64,000 nt of DNA from Glaciimonas sp. (lineage in GTDB: Bacteria; Pseudomonadota; Gammaproteobacteria; Burkholderiales; Burkholderiaceae_D), in contig JABBOY010000042.1 in NCBI GenBank assembly GCA_012927585.1, forward strand, positions 62,001 to 126,000, written 5' to 3'. Position numbers and translations under genes: made by a program. The notes beneath the pieces were generated by a model. That model saw only the letters and a list, made by a program, of their open reading frames with translations. It had not been told where the DNA came from and ran no database searches. Shown in pieces: positions 34,316-44,251 of the stretch (within the stretch, counting starts at the first letter, position 1; the number at the start of each line of letters is the position of its first letter).

Positions 34316-34420
34316 GCGGTATTACCGGTATTACATTAAGCGTTAAGCGCAAACTTTTTCAACGGCCGGACAGGTTGCATTGCTCCGGCTCCGAACATCG
34401 CCTTTTCATTCCGAAACGAT

Positions 34421-35611
34421 ATGACTATTCGCAAGAGCAATCAGATGGATCAACGTAATATCGCCCAGCGCGGTATTGTTTATGGCTTAGTCCTGGCTGG
34501 CCTGGCCGGTTGCAGTTCCATCGGTTCCATGCTGGAGGCCGACAAGATCGATTACAAAAGCGCGGGCAAGGCATCCACATCTTCTCTCGAAATTCCGCCG
34601 GATCTAACCCAATTGCAGCGCGACAACCGCTACGCAATTCCCGATATCAATAACCGTGGTACTGCAACCGCTTCCGGTTTTAACCTGCAGCAAAATGTGC
34701 AGCGTCCAGCCACAGCCGCTGCAGCGGTGGCCCCCAAGGCGGTTGCCGACATGCGCATCGAGCGGGCAGGCGATCAGCGCTGGCTGGTCATCCAACAAGC
34801 GCCGGAAGTGTTGTGGCCGCAAATCAAGGATTTCTGGCAGGAATCAGGCTTTTTGATCAACATCGAATCTCCTGAAACCGGGGTGATGGAAACCGACTGG
34901 GCAGAAAATCGGGCAAAAATTCCACAGGATATTATTCGCAGGACTCTGGGCAAAGTGCTGGATTCATTGTATTCGACCGGCGAGCGCGATAAATTCAGGA
35001 CACGACTGGAGCGTGGCGCTGACGGCACTACTGAAATCTTTATCAGTCACCGCGGCGCGCAAGAAGTGCTCACTGGCAGCAACAAGGAAACTACGGTATG
35101 GACGCCGCGACCTGCCGACCCTGAGCTTGAAGCCGAATTTCTGGCACGTTTGATGGCGCGTTTCGGCGTCGAGACAGAACGCGCCAAGGTGATGGTGGCG
35201 AATGCCGCGCCGGAGCAGGCACGGGCTCGAATCGTCAAGGCAGGCAGCAGCAACGGCACCTATGTTGAAGTTGATGAAAACTTTGATCGCGCCTGGCGTC
35301 GGGTCGGCTTGGCTTTGGACCGGGTCGGATTCACGGTGGAAGACCGCGACCGCAGCCAGGGCGTATATTTCGTCCGTTACGTTGATCAAGACCTGGACGC
35401 CAACAACAAGACTTCTGGCGATAAAGGCTTCTTCTCCCGCCTGTTTTCATCCAGCCCTTCCGATAAAGCTAAAAAAGCACAGCGTTATCGGGTTGTGGTC
35501 AAAGGCGTTGCAGCGACCAGCCAGATATCCGTCCTGGACGACAAAGGAAATTCTGAAACTTCATCGGCCGCTGGCAAAATTCTATCTTTGTTGAATGCAC
35601 AATTGAAATAA
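34421..35611 (+). CDS. bamC: Outer membrane protein assembly factor BamC
   Basis: Lipobox LAGLAGCSSIGSMLEADKIDYKSAGK, LEIPPDLTQLQRDNRYAIPD; follows dapA. Confidence 0.92.
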   Translation: MTIRKSNQMDQRNIAQRGIVYGLVLAGLAGCSSIGSMLEADKIDYKSAGKASTSSLEIPPDLTQLQRDNRYAIPDINNRGTATASGFNLQQNVQRPATAAAAVAPKAVADMRIERAGDQRWLVIQQAPEVLWPQIKDFWQESGFLINIESPETGVMETDWAENRAKIPQDIIRRTLGKVLDSLYSTGERDKFRTRLERGADGTTEIFISHRGAQEVLTGSNKETTVWTPRPADPELEAEFLARLMARFGVETERAKVMVANAAPEQARARIVKAGSSNGTYVEVDENFDRAWRRVGLALDRVGFTVEDRDRSQGVYFVRYVDQDLDANNKTSGDKGFFSRLFSSSPSDKAKKAQRYRVVVKGVAATSQISVLDDKGNSETSSAAGKILSLLNAQLK

Positions 35612-35680
35612 ATTGCAGTTGCTTATGGTGTTTATGGCATTCGTGGCGCTGAAGGTACCAATTAGAGCGGTACCTGTATT

Positions 35681-36463
35681 TTGAAGTTCTCCAGCCTGGG
35701 CAGCGGCAGCGACGGTAACGCGCTGCTGATTTGCGCCGCATCGGGTATAACGCGCACTACGGTGATGCTCGATTGCGGCTTTGGCGTGCGAGAGGTCGAG
35801 CGCAGATTACTCCGGCTTGGCATGACGCCAAGTGACTTGTCCGGCATCGTAGTCACCCATGAGCACCAGGATCATGTCGGCGGCGTATTTACGCTGGCGC
35901 GCCGTCACCGCATTCCTGTCTGGCTCAGTTTTGGCACTTATCAAGCTGTAGTCCATAAATGCGATGGCGTTGAACTGCACTTTTGCCGCGACGGCGATAA
36001 TTTGATCATTGGTGATTTATCCTTGGCGCCGTACACCGTGCCGCATGATGCGCGGGAGCCGCTGCAATATGTCGTAACCGATGGAAACTCCATCTTGGGC
36101 GTGTTGACCGATGCCGGCCAATCAACGCCGCATTTGGTGCAGGCTCTAGGCGGATGCGACGCCCTTTTAATAGAGTGCAATCATGATCGGGTGATGCTAG
36201 CCAATTCCAAATATCCGCATTCACTCAAAAAGCGTATTAGCGGAGGCTATGGGCATCTTTCCAACGAAACCGCGTCAGGGATATTGCGTCAGATCGACAA
36301 TTCACGCCTGAAACGGTTAATAGGAGGCCATCTTAGCCTGCAAAATAATACGCCTGAACTTGCTCGGACAGCTTTAATGCGGGGTCTGGATGGTCATCAG
36401 GCCGAGGTGACAATGGCCTGTCAGCAAGAAGGATTCGACTGGATCGATTTATCGTCGGCTTGA
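35681..36463 (+). CDS. MBL-fold metallo-hydrolase
   Basis: KFSSLGSGSDGNALLI, GIVVTHEHQDHVGGVFTLARRH, LLIECNHD. Confidence 0.9.
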   Translation: MKFSSLGSGSDGNALLICAASGITRTTVMLDCGFGVREVERRLLRLGMTPSDLSGIVVTHEHQDHVGGVFTLARRHRIPVWLSFGTYQAVVHKCDGVELHFCRDGDNLIIGDLSLAPYTVPHDAREPLQYVVTDGNSILGVLTDAGQSTPHLVQALGGCDALLIECNHDRVMLANSKYPHSLKKRISGGYGHLSNETASGILRQIDNSRLKRLIGGHLSLQNNTPELARTALMRGLDGHQAEVTMACQQEGFDWIDLSSA

Positions 36464-36539
36464 TTTATTTTTTGTCTCCACCTAATGGAGAAGCTGTGGG
36501 AAACTCTTTTACTGCAGTGCAAAAAATACTTTAAACGCA

Positions 36540-36572
36540 AAAAAGCCAGCCGGATGGCTGGCTTTTTTAGGT
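36540..36572. terminator. Bidirectional intrinsic terminator
   Basis: aaaaaagccagccggatggctggctttttt between convergent genes. Confidence 0.9.
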
Positions 36573-36582
36573 AACCTGACGG

Positions 36583-36828
36583 TTACTTGGCTGGCGCATC
36601 AGCAGCTGGTGCTGCAGGGGCAGCAGGGGCAGCATCAGCAGCTGGTGCTGCAGGGGCAGCAGGAGCAGCTTCAGCAGCTGGTGCTGCTGGTGCAGCAGGT
36701 GCAGCTTCAGCAGCTGGTGCTGCAGGTGCAACTTCGGCAGCAGGAGGAGTAACGATAACTTCTTCTTTTTTGCCGCAGCCAACTAAAACGATAGCCAACA
36801 GGGAAGCTAACAAGAGTGATTTTTTCAT
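36583..36828 (-). CDS. Small Ala/Pro-rich repeat lipoprotein
   Basis: MKKSLLLASLLAIVLVGCGKKEEVIVTPPAAEVAPAAPAAEAAPAAPAAPAAEAAP...: lipobox LVGC plus AAPAAPAAE/D repeats. Confidence 0.8.
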   Translation of the reverse strand: MKKSLLLASLLAIVLVGCGKKEEVIVTPPAAEVAPAAPAAEAAPAAPAAPAAEAAPAAPAAPAADAAPAAPAAPAADAPAK

Positions 36829-37114
36829 GGGTATTCCTTAGGTTGAATAAATTACAAATTTATGCGATGAATAATTACCGGTAATTATCGCTCAATAGGT
36901 TGGTTCTTGTTCGAAAATGCACTTTTTGATGCACTGCGATACTTACGACCCTACCAACCCGAGATTATAGTGATTTTTCAGAGTTCTGCTATAGGTGCGT
37001 AAATTATTTTTTGTAATATCGCAACATATGCCGGCCCAAATCCAGTCGCCCGAGATGCAGAGGCTCGATTTTGTGAATTCGATTAGCTACTATTAATTGT
37101 CACTATGTAAATAC

Positions 37115-38236
37115 TTATGTCAGATTCAGCCAACCGTCCGTGTGCCACAAATGCAGCGCCTCTTGTACGTCAAGCGAAGCAGAGGCTACTTCTTTGCCGT
37201 CCAGCGCGCGGCTATCCGCCAGCAAGTCAAGCGTGGCTTTATCAGCGCGGGCGGCAGCGAACGATTCTCCATTGATGAAGATATGTTTACCACGATATAG
37301 CATTTGGGTTTTGCGAGACAGCGTTATGCCGCGCTTGATGGCCGCCTGAGTGAATTTTTCAGTAGAGAGCGAGCGTACCGGCGGCTTAAACGTTACGGTA
37401 GCCTTTGGTTCCGACAGGTAACCGCCCAGAAAGAGCGCCATGTCGTCTTCAGTAAACTGCACCTTGATCAATTCAGCCGAGATGCGCGATAGCATGGCGC
37501 CACTGATTTCGGCCGGGTGCGCAGTCGGTTTCAGGTCCGGGTCGGTGTATTTTCCGGGGAGGTCGATCGAATCAGCCATGAATTGCAGGAATGCTTCACC
37601 CAGTTCCTGATAAGCCGGGGCCCGAAATCCGACCGAGTAGGTCATGCATTCGCCGAGCGCGATGCCATCATGGGCATAATGGGGTGGCAGGTACAGCATA
37701 TCGCCTGGCTCCAGCACAAACTCTTCTTCCGGCTGAAAATCGCGCAGAATTTTGAGTGGCAAGCCGTCGATGATGGTCAGGTCTTTTTGCGCTCCGATAC
37801 GCCAGTGACGTCGGCCGTGCGCCTGTAATAAAAACACGTCGTAGGAATCAAAATGTGGGCCGACGCCGCCGGTGTCGGTGGCGTAGCTGATCATCAGGTC
37901 ATCCAGGCGTGCATCGGGCACGAAGCGGAACTGCCGCAGCAGGGCATCGGCCGCGTCATTATGCAGGTTGACGCTTTGCACCAATAGCGTCCAATTCTTC
38001 TGGTGGATGTCGGGAACGGTATCAATTGGACCGTTTTCCAGTTTGTATTGCTGATCGAAATGCGTCAGCAGACGGGATTCGACATCCTCCTGCCGGGCCA
38101 GCGCGAACAGAGCCTGACGCGATAGCAAGGGCTTGAAGCCGGGAATGGCTTGCCGGATCAGCAGCGGTTTTTTATGCCAGTAATCGCGGAAGAATTGTGC
38201 CGGCGTCAATCCGCCCAGGAGAGTGAGTTTTTTCAT
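37115..38236 (-). CDS. Cupin (JmjC-type) ribosomal oxygenase-like protein
   Basis: PAQFFRDYWHKKPLLIRQAIPGF, DTGGVGPHFDSYDVFLLQAHGRRHWRIG, LEPGDMLYLPPHYAHDGIA. Confidence 0.92.
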   Translation of the reverse strand: MKKLTLLGGLTPAQFFRDYWHKKPLLIRQAIPGFKPLLSRQALFALARQEDVESRLLTHFDQQYKLENGPIDTVPDIHQKNWTLLVQSVNLHNDAADALLRQFRFVPDARLDDLMISYATDTGGVGPHFDSYDVFLLQAHGRRHWRIGAQKDLTIIDGLPLKILRDFQPEEEFVLEPGDMLYLPPHYAHDGIALGECMTYSVGFRAPAYQELGEAFLQFMADSIDLPGKYTDPDLKPTAHPAEISGAMLSRISAELIKVQFTEDDMALFLGGYLSEPKATVTFKPPVRSLSTEKFTQAAIKRGITLSRKTQMLYRGKHIFINGESFAAARADKATLDLLADSRALDGKEVASASLDVQEALHLWHTDGWLNLT

Positions 38237-38302
38237 GCGTGCATTATAGTCAAGCTAGCTAGGCAGGTATAATCTGACCATTAACCTCAGAAAGGATTGA
38301 AC

Positions 38303-38851
38303 ATGAAGATTGCCAAAGATACGGTAGTGACTGTGCAGTACAAACTGTCAGATGCGCAAGGCAATCTGATCGAGGAAGGCCGTGAGCCGATGGTGTATCT
38401 GCACGGCGGCTATGAGAATACCCTGCCCAAGATTGAAGAAGCGCTAGAGGGCAAGGGCGCCGGCTTTGAGATCACTCTCCAGGTTGAACCGGACGATGCC
38501 TTCGGTGAATACGACGCGGAGTTGGTCAAGGTCGAGTCACGCAAGCACTTGCCGAATCCGCTGGAAGTCGGGATGCAGTTCGAAGGCACGCCGGAAGAAG
38601 ACGATGGGGACGAGAGTGGGTTGATTTTTACCGTGACCGATATTACCGACGACAAGGTGGTGCTGGACGGCAATCATCCGCTGGCAGGCATGGCGTTGCG
38701 GTTTTGGCTCAATGTCAAGGAGGTTCGCGCCGCTACCGAGGAAGAAATTGTGCATGAACACGTGCATGGCGCGCATGGCCACCAGCATGACGATGACGAT
38801 GATTTTGATGAACACTCAGGCGACGCATTCCGCTCCCATCCGCTGCACTGA
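38303..38851 (+). CDS. SlyD-like FKBP-type peptidyl-prolyl isomerase
   Basis: KIAKDTVVTVQYKLSDAQGNLIEEGREPMVYLHGGYENTLPKIEEALEGKGAGFEITLQVEPDDAFGEYD; His/Asp-rich tail. Confidence 0.93.
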   Translation: MKIAKDTVVTVQYKLSDAQGNLIEEGREPMVYLHGGYENTLPKIEEALEGKGAGFEITLQVEPDDAFGEYDAELVKVESRKHLPNPLEVGMQFEGTPEEDDGDESGLIFTVTDITDDKVVLDGNHPLAGMALRFWLNVKEVRAATEEEIVHEHVHGAHGHQHDDDDDFDEHSGDAFRSHPLH

Positions 38852-38883
38852 ATCGGCTGCTGCCGGACATACAACTTGCAATG

Positions 38884-38918
38884 CAAAAAACCGCAGACTG
38901 CGTTTCCTGCGGTTTTTT
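38884..38918. terminator. Intrinsic terminator after slyD-like gene
   Basis: aaaaaaccgcagactgcgtttcctgcggtttttt. Confidence 0.88.
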
Positions 38919-38935
38919 ACGTCAGGTAATTTTGA

Positions 38936-39040
38936 ATACGGTATTTTTGCTAATCATATACTAATCATGGTATTTTTAACTCCCGCATAATATATATGCG
39001 GAGATAGGCATGTTTTTGCCTATACTCCTATTTAATCAAT
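38936..39040 (-). repeat. Dispersed intergenic element, copy 5
   Basis: Reverse complement GGAGTATAGGCAAAAACATGCCTATCTCCGCATATATATTATGCGGGAGTTAAAAATACCATGATTAGTATATG. Two clear hairpins. Confidence 0.8.
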
Positions 39041-39982
39041 AGTAGATGATGATGTTGCCAGGCGAAACAGCGTGCGGCTTGCCGGTCGGACGCTGATCTT
39101 TGCCCAGCCGGTTCTCAGGCCCAAGCTGCCTATGTTTGCTAGCCAGTTGAGCGCATCCGGTTTTGCTTGCGCGTCGCTGTGCAGCAGCAGTAGCTTGCCG
39201 GGAAATTTTTTTGCCAGCGCGGTGAGTTGCTTGCGCACTTCGATAAAACCATCGCGCCGCCCTGCAAGCTTGGACAGTTTCACCGCATTTGGCACGACCA
39301 TGGGGTTGCCGTCGCAAAACAGCACGATCGCCCGATTTTTTCGCTGTGCCGCATGGATGAAGATCCGCTCCAGCCATTCGTGATTAGCGATTAAACGGTC
39401 TTCAAATTCACTGTTGCGCCCGGCATCCGGCAGGTAGTGGTTGTTGTCGACGGGTAAATTGACGGTTGCAAACAGGACGTTGCCATATTCCCACCGGGCA
39501 TTTTCCGCATAGCTACGGAATTTGGCGCTGCTGGTCTGGCGAATCAGCGGGATGCTGGTGCTGCCAAAAGAAACATCGTCCGAAAAAAACAGTTCGCGTA
39601 CCCGATTCAATTTTTGGATCGCAATCGATTTGCCGTTTTTGGTTTTGCAATCCGCCCAGTCGCTGGCGGCAAGCGATATGATCAACGCGTTTTCAGATCT
39701 GCCGAAGATTTTTCGGCTGCGAGAATACACATTGTCGCTGCAACTCTCGGCGCCGGATTTGATGCCATTGACAACCACGAACGCAAGGTTTTCTGCATTG
39801 CTGGCATTGATTGCTTGCTGCAGCGGGTTTTTATTGGCGTCAAGCTGAAAGGTATGCGCAATCACGCCAAAGTCGAAACTATCCGGTTGTGCCCAGACAT
39901 TGACCGTTGAGGTCAGCAGCAGCCCGGCCAAAAATGGCAATAAAAATAATAATAAAACCGGTCGGTTCATCGCAGCGCGCAT
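39032..39982 (-). CDS. Hypothetical secreted protein
   Basis: Signal-like N-terminus LLLFLLPFLAGLLLTSTVNVWAQ, 316 aa; immediately downstream of mutS. Confidence 0.75.
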   Translation of the reverse strand: MRAAMNRPVLLLFLLPFLAGLLLTSTVNVWAQPDSFDFGVIAHTFQLDANKNPLQQAINASNAENLAFVVVNGIKSGAESCSDNVYSRSRKIFGRSENALIISLAASDWADCKTKNGKSIAIQKLNRVRELFFSDDVSFGSTSIPLIRQTSSAKFRSYAENARWEYGNVLFATVNLPVDNNHYLPDAGRNSEFEDRLIANHEWLERIFIHAAQRKNRAIVLFCDGNPMVVPNAVKLSKLAGRRDGFIEVRKQLTALAKKFPGKLLLLHSDAQAKPDALNWLANIGSLGLRTGWAKISVRPASRTLFRLATSSSTID

Positions 39983-42661
39983 TCAGGCATTGGCCAATAG
40001 TTTGAGGCGATACAGCGTATCGAGCGCTTCACGCGGCGTCAGTGCATCCGGTTCGATCTCGGCTAGCGCGTCGGCGATGGCATTGCGTTCGGCTGGTTCC
40101 GGTTCGATCTCAGACGGTTCTGCCTCCAATGCGCCGGCTGCTGCAAACAGATCTAATTGCGGCGAGGCTGGTATCGAATTTGCCTCCAGCATAGCCAGAT
40201 GCCGGCGTGCGGCGCGGATCACCGTTTGTGGTACTCCAGCCAGTTGCGCTACTTGCAAGCCGTAACTTTGCGAGGCCGGACCATCTTCCACTGCATGCAG
40301 GAACACGATATTGTCCTTGTGTTCGACCGCCGACAAATGCACGTTGGCAGCACTCGGATGGTGTTGCGGTAGTTGCGTCAGTTCAAAGTAATGGGTGGCG
40401 AACAGCGTCAAGCTTTTGGTGGTTTCGATCAGATGCCTGGCGATGGCCCAGGCCAGCGCCAAACCGTCGAAGGTGGAGGTGCCGCGTCCAACTTCGTCCA
40501 TTAGCACCAGCGATTGCGGGGTAGCACCGTTCAGGATGGCGGCCGATTCGGTCATTTCGACCATAAAGGTGGAACGCCCACCCGCCAGATCGTCGGCCGC
40601 GCCGATGCGCGTGAAGATACGGTCGATCGGGCCAATCGTGGCGCTGGAGGCCGGGACATAACTGCCGACATACGCCAGCAGGGTGATCAACGCCACTTGG
40701 CGCATGAAAGTCGATTTTCCGCCCATATTGGGGCCGGTGATCAGTTGCAGCCGGCGCTCGGGATTGAATAAACAATCGTTGGCAATGAAACGTTCGATCT
40801 GATTCTCCACCACCGGATGGCGGCCTTGCACGATCTCAATGCAGGGCTCGGCCGTCAGAATCGGGGCGCACCAGTTGTGACGCGCAGCGTGGCTTGCCAG
40901 TGCCACCAGCACATCGAGTTGCGCTACCGCATGGGCAATATTTTGTAATGCAGCAATAAACGGGGCCAGCGCGTTAATTAAATTCTCATACAGGTATTTT
41001 TCGCGTGCCAGCGCCCGTTCCTGGGCCGACAGGGCCTTGTCTTCAAACGCCTTAAGTTCAGGCGTGATGTAGCGTTCGGCATTTTTCAGGGTTTGGCGGC
41101 GTCGATAATCGTCTGGCACCTTGTCGGTCTGGCCATGCGTGACTTCAATGTAAAAGCCATGCACCTTGTTGTATTCGACTCGTAAATTGGCGATGCCAGT
41201 GCGCTGGCGTTCCCGGGTTTCCAAGTCGAGCAAGAATTGCCCAGCGTTCTCGGACAGACCGCGCAATTCATCGAGTTCCGCGTCGCAACCGGTTGCGATA
41301 ACGCCGCCGTCGCGCACCATGGCGGCCGGCTCCGTCATCACGCTGCGTATCAGCAGATCGAGGCAGGCTTCAGGAGTTGCCAATGCGCTATGCAAAAAAG
41401 CCAGCAAGGCGGAGTCCGCTGCAGTATTGCATTGAGCGACCTGGCTGCGTAATGCAGGTAATTGTTGCAAGCCGTCTCGCAGGCCGGCCAAGTCGCGCGG
41501 ACGGGCAGACTCCAGCGCGATGCGGGTGGTGATGCGTTCGATGTCCGGGATCGCAGCCAGCAACCGCGACAGTGCATCGTTAGCGTCGTACTGCTGTAGC
41601 GCGGCAAGCGCAGCAATGCGTGCCTGCGCAATTGATTTGTCGCGGCTGGGGTGGTGTAGCCAGTGACGCAGCAGGCGCGAACCCATCGCGGTGCGGCAAT
41701 GATCCAGCAACGAGAATAAGGTGGGTGCCGCCGCTGAGGCATCCTGACCGCGTATTGTTTCGCTGATTTCAAGATTGCGCCGGGTCGCCGCATCCAGTCC
41801 TATGAATTCGTTTTCGGACTCGACCGTCAGCGTGCGCACATGTTGCAAGCTCTTGCCCTGCGTCGCTTGCGCATAGCGCAGCAGAGCGCCGGCGGCGCCG
41901 ATGGCGGCGCTGAAGCCTTCTGCACCGAAACCGTTCAGGGTGGCGACGTTAAGCTGTTCCAGCAAGGCTTTTTGACTGCTGGAAAAATCGAAATGCCAGT
42001 CTGCGACCCGCACGGTTTTATCGGAGATATTGGCTTGCAGCGCGATATCGCTGCCATCGGCCAGCAGGATTTCGGCCGGTGCGATGCGCTCCAATTCCTG
42101 CTGCAGGCGCGTATCGGACGGTTTCGCCTGTTGTGTAAATTCCATTAATTTCAAGGCGCCGCTGGCCATCGAGAGCCAGGCCAGGCCGATGGTGACGGTT
42201 TTGCGTTGCGTGATTTTGCACAAGGCGAGCAAAGGCTGCTCGGATTTTTCTGCCAGCAGATACGGGTCGCTCAAGGTTCCGGGCGTGATGACACGCTGAA
42301 CTTTGCGCTCGACTGGGCCCTTGCTGGTGGCTGGGTCGCCGATCTGCTCGCAAATTGCAACCGACTCGCCTTGCTTGATAAGTTTGGCCAGATACTGGTC
42401 GGCCGCATGAAAGGGAATCCCGGCCATTTTGATCGGATTGCCCGCGGAGGCGCCGCGTTGGGTCAGTGTAATACCCAATAATCGTGCAGCTTTCTCCGCA
42501 TCTTCGAAAAACAGCTCATAAAAATCGCCCATCCGATAAAACAGCAATGTCGATGGATAGTCCGCTTTAATGCGGAAATATTGCTGCATCATTGGGGTGT
42601 GCTTTTCCAGGGTCTTGATTGCTTTAGCTTCCTCCTGGATTTCATTGATTTCTACTGCCAT
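39983..42661 (-). CDS. mutS: DNA mismatch repair protein MutS
   Basis: [70 protein letters not shown]. Confidence 0.99.
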   Translation of the reverse strand: MAVEINEIQEEAKAIKTLEKHTPMMQQYFRIKADYPSTLLFYRMGDFYELFFEDAEKAARLLGITLTQRGASAGNPIKMAGIPFHAADQYLAKLIKQGESVAICEQIGDPATSKGPVERKVQRVITPGTLSDPYLLAEKSEQPLLALCKITQRKTVTIGLAWLSMASGALKLMEFTQQAKPSDTRLQQELERIAPAEILLADGSDIALQANISDKTVRVADWHFDFSSSQKALLEQLNVATLNGFGAEGFSAAIGAAGALLRYAQATQGKSLQHVRTLTVESENEFIGLDAATRRNLEISETIRGQDASAAAPTLFSLLDHCRTAMGSRLLRHWLHHPSRDKSIAQARIAALAALQQYDANDALSRLLAAIPDIERITTRIALESARPRDLAGLRDGLQQLPALRSQVAQCNTAADSALLAFLHSALATPEACLDLLIRSVMTEPAAMVRDGGVIATGCDAELDELRGLSENAGQFLLDLETRERQRTGIANLRVEYNKVHGFYIEVTHGQTDKVPDDYRRRQTLKNAERYITPELKAFEDKALSAQERALAREKYLYENLINALAPFIAALQNIAHAVAQLDVLVALASHAARHNWCAPILTAEPCIEIVQGRHPVVENQIERFIANDCLFNPERRLQLITGPNMGGKSTFMRQVALITLLAYVGSYVPASSATIGPIDRIFTRIGAADDLAGGRSTFMVEMTESAAILNGATPQSLVLMDEVGRGTSTFDGLALAWAIARHLIETTKSLTLFATHYFELTQLPQHHPSAANVHLSAVEHKDNIVFLHAVEDGPASQSYGLQVAQLAGVPQTVIRAARRHLAMLEANSIPASPQLDLFAAAGALEAEPSEIEPEPAERNAIADALAEIEPDALTPREALDTLYRLKLLANA

Positions 42662-42913
42662 TCAATTCTCTCGTGAGGTGTCAACTAAATACATTTTTTT
42701 CTAAGTTTTTCACTAAAAATTAGCGCATCCGCAGCATGGATGCCGACTTTGTCGATGCGCATCGAAAGTAGCAATTTGCGTCCTGAGCATTGCCGAAAGG
42801 CGATACTGGCCATTTGCGCCATTGCAGGATTTAAAAGCAAGCGCCGGAGTGCAGTGTACTGTAGTCGTTGCTAAACTTGGTTTCAACAAGTAGCTCGTTG
42901 AAAGGAATACACC

Positions 42914-44041
42914 ATGAACATATCAGCGAAAAATGCACAGCGCGCGGCCGCCACCCTCGGCGATCCGCGCTGGGCTGCGGTTGTCGCTCGTCGGCCCGAG
43001 GCTGATAGCACGTTTTATTACTCGGTCAAGAGCACCGGCGTGTATTGCCGTCCTTCCTGCGCAGCCAAGTTGGCGCGGCCGGAGAATGTGCGTTTCCATG
43101 TGAGTTGCGCGGACGCCGAATTGGCCGGATTTCGGCCCTGCAAGCGTTGCAAACCGGATCAGCCTTCGCTGCTTGAACAATATGCAGTCAAAGTCATTGC
43201 AGCCTGCCGGATCATCGAAACATCGCAGAGCGTGCCGGGCCTGCAGGAACTGGCAAAGCGCGTCGGCGTAAGCCCCTATCATTTTCATCGCCTGTTCAAG
43301 CAGGCCACCGGATTGACGCCAAGGGGATATGCGGCGGCGCAGCGCGAGCAGCGGGTGCGCAATGAACTTGAGCGGTGTGACACGCGCATTGGCACCATTA
43401 CGGCAGCCATTTTCGACGCCGGTTACAAAGCCAACTCCCGTTTTTATGCAAAATCGGATGCGCTGCTGGGGATGACGCCGACCACTTATCGGGCCGGCGG
43501 CATCAACACTGAAATCCGTTTCGCGATTGGCGAATGCACGCTCGGTGCGATTCTCGTGGCGCAAAGCGAGCGCGGCGTTTGCGCGATTCTGCTGGGCGAC
43601 GATCCCGACGCGCTCGCGCGCGATCTGCAAGATCGCTTTTCTCGCGCTACGCTGATCGGCGGCGACAGTACATTTGAGCAACTGGTGGCCACGGTGGTCG
43701 GTTTTGTCGAGGCTCCAGGTAAGGGGTTGGGCCTGGGCCTGAACTTGCCGCTGGATATACGCGGTACCGCATTTCAACAACGGGTCTGGCAAGCGTTACG
43801 CGAGATTCCAGCCGGCCAAACCGCAAGCTACACCGAGATCGCATGCCGTATCGGCGCTCCGAAATCGGTGCGGGCGGTGGCTGGGGCGTGCGCCGCCAAC
43901 GCGCTGGCGGTGGCGATTCCTTGCCACCGGGTGGTGCGCAACGATGGCGGCCTGTCCGGCTATCGCTGGGGCGTCGAACGCAAACGCGTGCTGCTGGAGA
44001 ATGAAGCGCGCGCATTGCTGCAACAGGAGGTGCAGGGATAA
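42914..44041 (+). CDS. ada: Bifunctional Ada regulator/methylated-DNA--cysteine methyltransferase
   Basis: Ada Zn motif FYYSVKSTGVYCRPSCAAKLARPENVRF...FRPCKRCKP, AraC HTH, active site AVAIPCHRVVRNDGGLSGYRWG. Confidence 0.96.
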   Translation: MNISAKNAQRAAATLGDPRWAAVVARRPEADSTFYYSVKSTGVYCRPSCAAKLARPENVRFHVSCADAELAGFRPCKRCKPDQPSLLEQYAVKVIAACRIIETSQSVPGLQELAKRVGVSPYHFHRLFKQATGLTPRGYAAAQREQRVRNELERCDTRIGTITAAIFDAGYKANSRFYAKSDALLGMTPTTYRAGGINTEIRFAIGECTLGAILVAQSERGVCAILLGDDPDALARDLQDRFSRATLIGGDSTFEQLVATVVGFVEAPGKGLGLGLNLPLDIRGTAFQQRVWQALREIPAGQTASYTEIACRIGAPKSVRAVAGACAANALAVAIPCHRVVRNDGGLSGYRWGVERKRVLLENEARALLQQEVQG

Positions 44042-44251
44042 CCAGTCTGCAATGTCAATCTGACGTATTGTCCACAAAAGACACGAAAACACTCGCTAGC
44101 TATGACATAACCTGTAGATTGCAGTAAACCGAAATGCGAGTATATGGCGGGTCAAGTTGTCCAGGTCGTCAAACCCTTCATCTGCACCAGAAATACCCGC
44201 CGTTTCATCATCGCGCGTGCGCTGCATTGGAATAGGGTGCAGAGCAGTCCT

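Noticed and set aside
36567-36841. ORFs opposite or shifted to the Ala/Pro lipoprotein (LLLLPLQHQLL; GAAGAAGAASAAG)
   Set aside because: Low-complexity shadow frames of the repetitive minus-strand lipoprotein gene.
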